From Oscillospiraceae bacterium (GTDB lineage: Bacteria > Bacillota > Clostridia > Oscillospirales > Ruminococcaceae): DNA of 12,998 bases. Under the pieces are notes generated by a model. The model had not been told where the DNA came from and did no database searches. It saw nothing but the letters and a program-made list of their open reading frames with translations. The translations under genes and the position numbers were made by a program. The stretch lies in the NCBI GenBank assembly GCA_016302655.1, contig JAEDNF010000019.1, positions 1 to 12,998 on the forward strand. The letters run 5' to 3'. Positions within the stretch are counted from its first letter, which is position 1. Each line of letters begins with the position of its first letter. This document shows, one piece after another, positions 7,113 through 12,998 of this stretch.

Positions 7113-8582
7113 GTCAATATCAGCAAATGTCTGAATAGCCTCTGTTATGGTCTTTTCGTGAGCCAGCATACCATACTTGTCAACTTCCGACTTGTTCTTT
7201 TCTCCGTGAGTAAGACAGCCTGCGCCGCCTATACATCCGCCTACGCACGCCATACCTTCAATAAAGTTATTCGGCAGAGCGTTCTTGGAAGCACGCATAA
7301 GCGCACGCTTGCACTCTTCAATGCCGTCGCAGGAAATGCCGTTAAGTACAAATTCTTCGTTGCCCTGCTCCTTGAGCGCCTCGGATACCGCATCGGCAAG
7401 TCCTCCGCACCGTGCAAATATTCTGCCGTAATATGAAGCGTTGTCAAGCGCTGTGCCGTCAAGCTCTGCAAGCTCTATATCCTTGCTGTCGAATATAGCC
7501 TGAAGCTCTTCAAATGTCATTGCAAAGTCCACATAAGGCTTTACGGTGTCCCACTTGACTTCCATTTTCTTTGCGGTGCAGGGACCTATGAACACTATCT
7601 TTGCCGTAGGATCGTTTTCCTTTATGTAGCGTGATATTTCCGCCATAGGTGAAAGATTGTGCGATATTTTATCTTTAAGCATCGGGAAGGATTGCTTGAT
7701 ATACATCACAAACGCAGGACAGCACGAGCTTGTAAGGAAGCCCTTTTCGGCAAGCTCCTGTGCCTCCTTGTATGCTACCATATCTGCGCCCAGCGCCGCC
7801 TCAACAACGCTGTGGAAGCCGAGCATCTTTATAGCGGTAACCACCTGGTCGAGTTTTGCATAGCTGAACTGGCTTGCTATAGAGGGTGCAACAACGGCAT
7901 AAACCTTATAATTGCGGTTATTATCGCTTTTCTTCAGCGTATCGATAATATCCACGATATATGACTTATCGCTGATCGCTCCGAACGGGCAGGTATATAC
8001 GCACGCACCGCAGGAAATGCACTTGTCGTTATCGATATGTGCGGCGGCAGAGCTTGCGTCGGTTGCCCTTGAGATAGCGCCTATCTTGCAGGCTCTCTCA
8101 CACGGACGCTTGAACTCAAGTATCGCTCCGTAGGGACAAACTTTGGCGCACTGACCGCAGTTTACGCACTTCGACTTGTCAATATGTGCCTTCTGACGAT
8201 CGTCAAAAGAGATAGCGCCCATACGGCAGACATCTTCACAGCGGTGAGCTATACAGCCTCTGCACGCCTCGGTGACATCATAGCCGCCTACGGGACATTC
8301 ATCGCAGGCAATATCTATTACTTCTATTACATTCGGATTTTCGGGATCGCCGCCCATAGCGATCTTTATTCTTTCGGATACTATTGCTCTTTCTTTATAG
8401 ATACAGCATCTCATGGTAGGCTTATCCTTGACGATGTTCTTTGCTACATCGTTGAAGAAGCTGAAAGAGTCAGCAGGCTTTTCCGTACCCTCGGTTGCCC
8501 ATGCGTGCCTTGCAACCTCTCTGAGCACCTTATACTTCAGATACTGCACCTTTGTGTCGAATTTTTTCAGTTTCTTGTCCAT
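7095..8582 (-). CDS. hydA2: [FeFe]-hydrogenase, group B (HydA2-like)
   Basis: The 495-residue enzyme should make or take up H2 in the cytoplasm, probably with ferredoxin as electron partner. The N-terminal part is rich in Fe-S ligands: CDEC (93-96), CRGC plus C115/C119, CVNCGQCAKVCP (139-150), C161/C165 and CISCGACVYTCP (188-199). The H-cluster domain follows with its three loops: TSSCCPAF (284-291; C287 is the usual proton-relay cysteine, C288 the cluster ligand), FIGPCTAKK (C335) and MACVGGCIGG (C446, C450). The TSSCCPAF form and absence of the group A NuoG-like N-terminus place it in group B. All catalytic cysteines are present. It ends the Rex-led operon and is 98 nt from the phosphatase gene. 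Its ATG at 8582 has no good ribosome site within 12 nt; the nearest AAGGAG is 35 nt away behind a small hairpin. The maturases HydEFG are not in the window. Confidence 0.92.
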   Translation of the reverse strand: MDKKLKKFDTKVQYLKYKVLREVARHAWATEGTEKPADSFSFFNDVAKNIVKDKPTMRCCIYKERAIVSERIKIAMGGDPENPNVIEVIDIACDECPVGGYDVTEACRGCIAHRCEDVCRMGAISFDDRQKAHIDKSKCVNCGQCAKVCPYGAILEFKRPCERACKIGAISRATDASSAAAHIDNDKCISCGACVYTCPFGAISDKSYIVDIIDTLKKSDNNRNYKVYAVVAPSIASQFSYAKLDQVVTAIKMLGFHSVVEAALGADMVAYKEAQELAEKGFLTSSCCPAFVMYIKQSFPMLKDKISHNLSPMAEISRYIKENDPTAKIVFIGPCTAKKMEVKWDTVKPYVDFAMTFEELQAIFDSKDIELAELDGTALDNASYYGRIFARCGGLADAVSEALKEQGNEEFVLNGISCDGIEECKRALMRASKNALPNNFIEGMACVGGCIGGAGCLTHGEKNKSEVDKYGMLAHEKTITEAIQTFADIDAKVQK

Positions 8583-8591
8583 ATTTTTCTT

Positions 8592-8609
8592 TTACGGCTC
8601 TTTGTCCGT
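8592..8609 (-). promoter_or_regulatory. Hairpin between AAGGAG and the HydA2 start codon
   Basis: A 5-bp inverted repeat TACGG/CCGTA with an 8-nt loop lies between the only strong AAGGAG (8615-8620) and the ATG at 8582. Folding would bring the two from 35 nt to about 14 nt apart. The stem is short and the idea of conditional translation is speculative. Confidence 0.35.
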
Positions 8610-8660
8610 ATATGCTCCTTTCGTTGTTACTTTTTCTTTTGTTCCGTCTGTTCTGCTTCT

Positions 8661-8686
8661 TTCTACGATAACTTTTGTTATCAGAA
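8661..8686 (-). other. Hairpin at the phosphatase stop codon
   Basis: The arms GATAAC/GTTATC flank a 4-nt loop and are extended by TTCT/AGAA with a 2-nt bulge. The TGA stop of the phosphatase gene lies in the 5' side of the stem as transcribed. A purine-rich, non-U-rich stretch follows, so this is not a typical terminator. It may be an mRNA processing or stability element before the HydA2 cistron. Confidence 0.55.
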
Positions 8687-9868
8687 ATAACTTACTTTTA
8701 TCTTTTTGCCCATTGATTTAAGGCATTTGCTCAGCTCGTCAACGAGCTGCATTTTTATATTGAATGTGATAGGAAGATTCGGGTTCTGATGAGCCGCATT
8801 TACCGCCCTGCCGACATAGAAGTTGATGTCGGTAGCGTCTTCAAACAGCATCCTCGCAATGCACGAAGCGCCGTCCTGCAAAATCGTCCAATCGTCATAC
8901 AGCTTGTTCTCACCGAGATAGTCCTTTGCATAGTCAAGCACTCTGCTTATCGTTACAACGCCCTCTGTTACAAGGTCAACGCCCTCTATAGTCGCCATCG
9001 GCGGTATGTCGGGGCTGATATAATCAAGACAGGGTATTACAGGCTTGCCCAAAAACTGACCTGTCAGCGTGGAGGTCGTTCCGCCGCACACGATATGCTT
9101 TCCTTCTTTTGAGAAGAACAGCGTCAGCATCTTGTTTAGGTCTTTAGGATCGGAGGGAGGGCCTATCATAAGGTTTACCTGCTCACGCTCACGAATCTTT
9201 ATTACGCCTACCGTAGTATCATCTCCGGGCGAACCGCCGTACAACCTTACGCACTCATCAAGCAAAATGGTGGCAAGCGCCTTTGCGGAGTATTCTCTGT
9301 CGTATACGCCCTCCATAAATTCTATTATATTATCTCTCTGCCATCCGAAATTGAGCGATGAGCCGACTCCTGCATAGATAGCGCCGTCGCTGGTCGTGAT
9401 AAAAGTATCATCAAGCTTCAGCGGTATCTTGGAGTGATATATCGTCTTTCCGTCTATCTGGTTTATCGTTTTGGGATAATCGTAGTTCTTGCCGTCACGC
9501 AGCATTATCACCTGCGGATTATCGTACTGTATTATCTCTGCCTCTTTGTTGTTTACCACTCTTATTATGGTAAATGTTGAATATGCCACCTTACGCACAT
9601 CGCAGACCGGAAGAGTCGCCACCATAGTAGCAACGCAGTCCTCAACGCTCATGCTGTTCGCCATCATAGTGGATATTATCTTTGAAGTCAGAGTGGAAAG
9701 TATCGAAGCCTTGACTCCGCTTCCCAGCCCATCAGCCAGCACGAACACAATTGAGTTTTCGTCCTGTTCCACAAGCTCGACATGATCTCCGCAGAGCTGT
9801 TCGCCGTGCTTGTTGACGCTGAGATATCCGATATCGGTGCAGAAGCTGAACGCTTTACTGTTCATCAT
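8681..9868 (-). CDS. SpoIIE/PP2C-type serine phosphatase with extra C-terminal domain
   Basis: The 395-residue product carries a SpoIIE-type PP2C phosphatase domain at about 1-225. Metal-binding aspartates are visible in CGDHVEL (D28), LADGLGSG (D46), TSDGAIYAG (D161) and GDDTTVG (D216/D217). All are present, so it should be an active Mn2+/Mg2+-dependent Ser/Thr phosphatase. Residues about 230-395 form an added region with GPPSDP, VCGGTTS and VTEGVVT that I cannot place in a named family. The ATG at 9868 follows AAGGAG by 10 nt and overlaps the end of the HydS-type gene by 14 nt, so the two are translationally coupled. The likely role is output of the H2 sensor by dephosphorylating a partner protein (inference). 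No anti-sigma factor, STAS protein or kinase lies in the window. Confidence 0.9.
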   Translation of the reverse strand: MMNSKAFSFCTDIGYLSVNKHGEQLCGDHVELVEQDENSIVFVLADGLGSGVKASILSTLTSKIISTMMANSMSVEDCVATMVATLPVCDVRKVAYSTFTIIRVVNNKEAEIIQYDNPQVIMLRDGKNYDYPKTINQIDGKTIYHSKIPLKLDDTFITTSDGAIYAGVGSSLNFGWQRDNIIEFMEGVYDREYSAKALATILLDECVRLYGGSPGDDTTVGVIKIREREQVNLMIGPPSDPKDLNKMLTLFFSKEGKHIVCGGTTSTLTGQFLGKPVIPCLDYISPDIPPMATIEGVDLVTEGVVTISRVLDYAKDYLGENKLYDDWTILQDGASCIARMLFEDATDINFYVGRAVNAAHQNPNLPITFNIKMQLVDELSKCLKSMGKKIKVSYF

Positions 9869-11537
9869 TTGACAGATTCTCCTTGAGCTTTGTCAGTGCG
9901 ACCTTTGTTTCGGCGGTCGTTTCACCGAGAAGCGACGCAATCTCCTGTACTACACGCATCTGCTTTTCAATTACCTTGTCGGTTACTGCGATAGTCTCGG
10001 CGGCGTTCTTCTCACGCTTTGACCGTGAGATCTCTTCGCCCGTAATATCACGCATTATCGACATTATGATATGATAACTCTTATCGTAGATTATCGTCTC
10101 TTCAACATATTTTCCGTATTCGGCAAGATATGTACGTTTGTTATGAATATCCACGCCGGTGCTCATGACCTCAAGATAAGCAACCGGATCGAGAATACGC
10201 ACTACAGGACATCCCATGATATCCGACAGGCTCTTGATATTCATTATCTCTCTTGCGGCCTTGTTTATCTGCTGTACTTCAAGGTCTTCGCTCAGCACCA
10301 TTATACCGTTGGGAGTGTTGTTTATTATGTTGTCGGAGAAGCTCTCAGCCTTTTCCTTAAGGTACGGCAGGCACATGGTAAGGTCTGCCTTGCCCTGAAG
10401 TATTGCTACCGCTTTTTCACGGCAGGTGTCATAGCCGCAGCTTCCGCAGTTGAGCTCCTGCGAAGGATCGCTCTTGTTCATCTTGCGGAGTATCTCTTCT
10501 ATAGCCTTACTGCCGGGCATAGTCTTAGGCATACTGATAAACGGCATTGACTTAGTCATATCGCTGAGCTTTGGCGTATCGAATCTGCCGCTTCCCGCAA
10601 ACTCATCTACCGCTCTTCTCTCATGGATAACGCCTTCGTGCTTTTTATCCATTGCAGGACCGCCTATACAGCTGTTGACGCAGGCAGACATTTCGATAAA
10701 GCACTTTCCTACATTGCCGTCTATTATATCACGCAGTGCATTGCGGCAGTTCTCCACGCCGTCTATAGCCATATAGAGATATTCGGGGTTATCCTTGTTC
10801 ATTGAACGGAGAATGCCCGAAGTCGTGGGGTAGAGCCTTGTTTTTGCTCTGCCTTGTTTGTCGGTGCTGTCGCCCGTAGGAGAAACTTCTATGTTTTCAT
10901 CCTTAAGCCAGCCTGTCAGCTCTTCAAAGGTAAGGACACAGTCAACCGCACCCTGATAAGCCTCTGCCTCTGCCTTCTTCGAAAGGCAGGGACCGATAAA
11001 TACCGTCTTGCATCCTGGATATTTCTTTTTCAGCACCTCTCCGTGTGCAAGCATAGGCGATTTTACCTGTGCGAGCATCGGGAGCGCCTCAGGATAATAT
11101 TTCTGAATAAGAGTGTTTACCGTGTGACAGCAGGAGCTGATGATAACATTATGCTCTCCGTCCGCAACCAGCTTTTCGTACTGCTCTGTAACGAGCTGTG
11201 CGCCTTCTGCGGTCTCCTCTGCTCCGGCAAAGCCGAGCTTTTTCAAAGCCTCGTTCATTGACGCAAGTCCGACGCCGTTATAGTTTGCCACAAATGACGG
11301 CGCTATGCTTACATAAACGGGGCTTCCCGATGCGATAAGCTCTTTTGCTTTGTCAACATCGTTTCTTATCTGCTTTGCGTTCTGAGGGCAAGCAACAAAG
11401 CACATACCGCACAGTATGCACTCATCCTCTACAATATTCGCCTGACCGTCAGAAAACTTGATCGACTTGACGGGGCAATGTCTTATACACTTGTAACAGT
11501 TTTTACAGTTAGATTTTTTCAGCCTTAAATAGCTCAT
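9855..11537 (-). CDS. hydS: [FeFe]-hydrogenase group C, PAS-containing putative H2 sensor
   Basis: The 560-residue product has a 2[4Fe-4S] ferredoxin domain (C11/C14/C17/C21 and C40/C43/C46/C50). An H-cluster domain follows with loops SSCCHT (134-139), IGPCLSKK (C184) and MSACVNSC (C286, C290). A further Fe-S domain has C364, C367, C372 and C389 (CGSCGYDTC). A PAS domain spans about 398-497, and a helical, probably coiled-coil tail runs to 560. This is the layout of HydS-type hydrogenases, thought to sense H2 rather than turn it over fast; that role is inferred from the family. There is no kinase, cyclase or DNA-binding output domain, so the signal must pass to a partner. The coupled phosphatase just downstream is the obvious candidate. 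The start at 11537 has AAGGTG 6 nt upstream and lies 3 nt after the thioesterase gene. Confidence 0.93.
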   Translation of the reverse strand: MSYLRLKKSNCKNCYKCIRHCPVKSIKFSDGQANIVEDECILCGMCFVACPQNAKQIRNDVDKAKELIASGSPVYVSIAPSFVANYNGVGLASMNEALKKLGFAGAEETAEGAQLVTEQYEKLVADGEHNVIISSCCHTVNTLIQKYYPEALPMLAQVKSPMLAHGEVLKKKYPGCKTVFIGPCLSKKAEAEAYQGAVDCVLTFEELTGWLKDENIEVSPTGDSTDKQGRAKTRLYPTTSGILRSMNKDNPEYLYMAIDGVENCRNALRDIIDGNVGKCFIEMSACVNSCIGGPAMDKKHEGVIHERRAVDEFAGSGRFDTPKLSDMTKSMPFISMPKTMPGSKAIEEILRKMNKSDPSQELNCGSCGYDTCREKAVAILQGKADLTMCLPYLKEKAESFSDNIINNTPNGIMVLSEDLEVQQINKAAREIMNIKSLSDIMGCPVVRILDPVAYLEVMSTGVDIHNKRTYLAEYGKYVEETIIYDKSYHIIMSIMRDITGEEISRSKREKNAAETIAVTDKVIEKQMRVVQEIASLLGETTAETKVALTKLKENLSNDEQ

Positions 11538-11540
11538 ATT

Positions 11541-11924
11541 TTACACCTTGCTATAAGTCTTTGCGGTAAATTTTTCTGCGTTTACAATAAAGCGCTCGTG
11601 GGTTCCTTTGCCGATAACGCCTTTTTCATCCTTTGCAATGACTGCAAAAACAAGTCTGCGGTCATCTATTTCGATAAGCTCCGCTTCCGCCGTGACCTTC
11701 ATACCTACGGGGGTTGCCGCCGTATGCGCTACATCGAGCTTTGTGCCGACAGAAGTCATACCCTCGCCGAGTTTGCCTGAAAGCGCATTGCAAGCCGCCT
11801 TTTCAATAAGAGCAATCATTGCGGGAGTGGCAAAAACATCAAGCGAGCCGCTTCCCATCGACTTTGCCGTGTTGGTTTTGTCAACCGTAACTTCCGAAAC
11901 CGCCTTTATGCCGGTTGTAAGCAT
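11541..11924 (-). CDS. FlK-like hotdog-fold acyl-CoA thioesterase
   Basis: The 127-residue protein fits the length and pattern of the FlK (fluoroacetyl-CoA thioesterase)-like hotdog family. The FlK catalytic residues Thr, Glu and His correspond to T33 (in FATPAM), E41 (in ALIEKAA) and H67 (in DVAHTAAT). The spacings of 8 and 26 residues equal those of T42/E50/H76 in FlK, so catalytic competence is likely. The real substrate is unlikely to be fluoroacetyl-CoA; a small acyl-CoA such as acetyl-CoA is more plausible, or the fold may only bind one. The ATG at 11924 has AAGGTGA about 8 nt upstream. It lies between the ferredoxin-like gene and the HydS-type gene in a tight operon, an unexpected place for a thioesterase. 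Confidence 0.85.
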   Translation of the reverse strand: MLTTGIKAVSEVTVDKTNTAKSMGSGSLDVFATPAMIALIEKAACNALSGKLGEGMTSVGTKLDVAHTAATPVGMKVTAEAELIEIDDRRLVFAVIAKDEKGVIGKGTHERFIVNAEKFTAKTYSKV

Positions 11925-11956
11925 TAAAATTCACCTTTCCTTTTCTTAAAGCGCCG

Positions 11957-12205
11957 TCAGCTTAGATCCGCCAGCACCTTTTCATCAAAAATCTGTCTGA
12001 AGTTGCCTTCGGACACTCCGCAGATTATCTCATCGTCGATCTTGACAGATACTCCGTCGGTGCATCTGCCGAGACAGAATGCGGCGCCGAGATTGACCTT
12101 ATCTTCGAGATTGTGTTCAGCTATGTAAGCCTTTGCCAGCTCAATAATTTTGTATGAGCCTTTGAGGTGGCAGGAGCTTCCTACGCATATGCTGATATTT
12201 TTCAT
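11957..12205 (-). CDS. Small [2Fe-2S] thioredoxin-fold ferredoxin (NuoE/HydC C-terminal-like)
   Basis: The 82-residue protein has the four-cysteine pattern of thioredoxin-like [2Fe-2S] ferredoxins: CVGSSC (C7, C12) and CLGRC (C44, C48). The same module ends NuoE and HydC, but here it is free-standing with no flavoprotein HydB or other bifurcating subunit nearby. It probably shuttles electrons for, or reports redox state to, one of the two hydrogenases (inference). The ATG at 12205 follows GAAAGGA by about 10 nt. It lies 32 nt after rex and 32 nt before the thioesterase gene. Confidence 0.9.
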   Translation of the reverse strand: MKNISICVGSSCHLKGSYKIIELAKAYIAEHNLEDKVNLGAAFCLGRCTDGVSVKIDDEIICGVSEGNFRQIFDEKVLADLS

Positions 12206-12237
12206 ATTTTCCGTTTCCTTTCGATTTTCAGAGCGTA

Positions 12238-12873
12238 TCAGAACTTATTTCCGTCCTTGATCTCAAGCTCCAGATTTTTTGAAAGCACCGCAAGAGAAGC
12301 CGCAAGATTTTCATACTGGACTATTACATCGGGCGGAACGACAAGATGTACCGGAGCAAAGTTCCATATAGCGAGTATTCCGCACTCTACCATACTGTCG
12401 CACACTTCCTGAGCATGCTCGGGCGGAACGCAGATTATGCCTATATGTACATTCAGCCTGCTGCACAGATCCGACATTTTATCAGCCGAAAAAATGCGCT
12501 TGCCGTCAACAACGCTCGCATCGGTGTCAAACGCCGCTACAATATTAAGTCCGTAACGGCTGAACTCCTTGTATGAGAGCAATGCCTGTCCGAGTTTTCC
12601 TGCACCTGCTATTACTGCCTCTTTTGTGTTGTCGTATCCGAGAAAGCTCTCAAGGTCACGGATTAGCTCGCTTGCAACATAGCCTGTCTTTGGCTTGCCG
12701 CCGGTAAGACTTACCGTTGCAAGATCCTTGCGCACCTGAACCTCGTTCAGCTTAAGGTCATTCGCAACGGTCGTTGCGGATATGTTGCGTATTCCCTCAG
12801 CGCTTTTTTTCTTCAGATAGTCGAGATAGAAGGGCAATCTCCTCAGTGCCTGTTTAGAAATTGTACCGTTCAT
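12238..12873 (-). CDS. rex: Redox-sensing transcriptional repressor Rex
   Basis: The 211-residue product has the length and two-domain order of Rex. An N-terminal winged helix (about 1-78) includes SKQALRRLPFYLDYL and the recognition-helix motif VQVRKDLA. A Rossmann domain with GAGKLG (90-95) and the family's VPPEHAQ and FAPVHLVVP segments binds NAD(H). The C-terminal helix swaps between dimer partners. Rex leaves DNA when NADH is high and so de-represses fermentation and hydrogen genes. After VQVRKDL the wing reads ATVSLTGGKPKTGY, where many Rex proteins have SYFGEFG-x-RGVGY. This marks a divergent subtype and perhaps altered operator preference. The ATG at 12873 follows GAAAGG by 8 nt. It is the first gene of the hydrogenase operon. 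Confidence 0.96.
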   Translation of the reverse strand: MNGTISKQALRRLPFYLDYLKKKSAEGIRNISATTVANDLKLNEVQVRKDLATVSLTGGKPKTGYVASELIRDLESFLGYDNTKEAVIAGAGKLGQALLSYKEFSRYGLNIVAAFDTDASVVDGKRIFSADKMSDLCSRLNVHIGIICVPPEHAQEVCDSMVECGILAIWNFAPVHLVVPPDVIVQYENLAASLAVLSKNLELEIKDGNKF

Positions 12874-12929
12874 TTGTTCTGCCTTTCTGTGCGGAAGATA
12901 TAATTCTGCCGTCTGTCTATACTTATATC

Positions 12930-12958
12930 ATTATAAAATAAAAAGCAAACAGTGTCAA
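12930..12958 (-). promoter_or_regulatory. Consensus sigma-A promoter of the rex-hyd operon
   Basis: On the minus strand TTGACA (12953-12958) and TATAAT (12930-12935) are both perfect and exactly 17 nt apart. Transcription should start near 12923, leaving a leader of about 50 nt before the rex ATG. A promoter this close to consensus would be strong unless repressed, in keeping with the operator-like repeats beside it. Confidence 0.85.
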
Positions 12959-12959
12959 C

Positions 12960-12998
12960 CGATTTCGGCGAAAATCGTTAAAAATTTATCGATTTCGG
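12960..12998. repeat. 9-bp direct repeat CGATTTCGG, 30 bp apart
   Basis: Copies are at 12960-12968 and 12990-12998 (window edge). The 30-bp period is close to three helical turns. The first copy adjoins the -35 box and the second overlaps one arm of the dyad at 12972-12995. It may allow cooperative repressor binding; the right-hand copy might extend past the window. Confidence 0.55.
12972..12995. promoter_or_regulatory. Candidate Rex operator (24-bp dyad)
   Basis: The 24-bp imperfect palindrome has 10 of 12 positions paired, with AAATCG and CGATTT as outer arms. Its 18-bp core (12975-12992) matches 11 of the 14 fixed positions of the clostridial Rex consensus TTGTTAANNNNTTAACAA. It lies 14 nt upstream of the -35 box, and a further CGATTT half-site begins at 12960. 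Autoregulation by Rex is inferred. Confidence 0.5.

Noticed and set aside
8184..8690. 168-codon + strand frame opposite the HydA2 gene
   Set aside because: It runs antisense through conserved Fe-S motifs, gives Cys/Phe/Tyr-rich sequence with no family likeness and lacks a ribosome site.
10071..10550. 159-codon + strand frame opposite the HydS gene
   Set aside because: It is an antisense shadow of the PAS and Fe-S domains, with no recognisable motif.
7095..11537. The two hydrogenase genes as a recent duplication or one as a pseudogene
   Set aside because: Their H-cluster loops, Fe-S layouts and C-terminal domains belong to different groups (B and C), and both frames are intact.
1..12998. CRISPR array, insertion sequence, prophage or defence system
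   Set aside because: No periodic repeats, transposase, integrase or nuclease cassette was seen on either strand.

Overview
The window looks like chromosome of an obligately anaerobic, hydrogen-metabolising Firmicute. The best fit is the Ruminococcus/Eubacterium siraeum part of the Oscillospiraceae. This rests on two different [FeFe]-hydrogenases (one catalytic type, one sensory type), a Rex redox repressor, Shine-Dalgarno sites of the AAGGAG/AAGGTG type, and the family make-up of the other genes. The genus is an inference; no rRNA or tRNA gene is present to fix it.

Layout. A visibly AT-richer gene at the left edge (3-935, + strand) has lost its start outside the window. It encodes a zinc-ribbon, single-membrane-pass, FxLYD-type protein. 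A strong hairpin (941-972) separates it from everything else. From 12873 down to 1140 all eleven genes lie on the minus strand, closely packed, in two blocks.

Block 1 (12873 to 7095) is a redox/H2 module in the order rex, a small [2Fe-2S] thioredoxin-fold ferredoxin, an FlK-like hotdog thioesterase, a group C [FeFe]-hydrogenase with ferredoxin, Fe-S and PAS domains (HydS-type putative H2 sensor), a SpoIIE/PP2C phosphatase with an extra C-terminal region of about 165 residues, and a group B [FeFe]-hydrogenase (HydA2-like). A near-consensus housekeeping promoter (TTGACA-17-TATAAT) lies before rex. Next to it is a 24-bp dyad resembling a clostridial Rex operator, so the operon may sense NADH/NAD+ through Rex while its own product senses H2. 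The hydrogenase-plus-Rex architecture is known in outline from Ruminococcus. The thioesterase, the phosphatase tail and the lone ferredoxin have no role I can name.

Block 2 (7021 to 1140) holds a LysR regulator, two tandem M42 aminopeptidases, a GNAT acetyltransferase, a PLP enzyme of the methionine gamma-lyase-like (aluminium-resistance) family and YicC. Gene ends overlap or nearly touch (ATGA overlap, 8-bp overlap, 3-bp gap), so this is a translationally coupled set. It probably serves peptide and sulfur amino-acid turnover. Hairpins sit across or beside the stop codons of the phosphatase gene and the HydA2 gene, and a probable lysR promoter follows the second one. Block 2 may therefore be transcribed partly by itself.

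No mobile element, CRISPR array, phage gene or RNA gene was seen.
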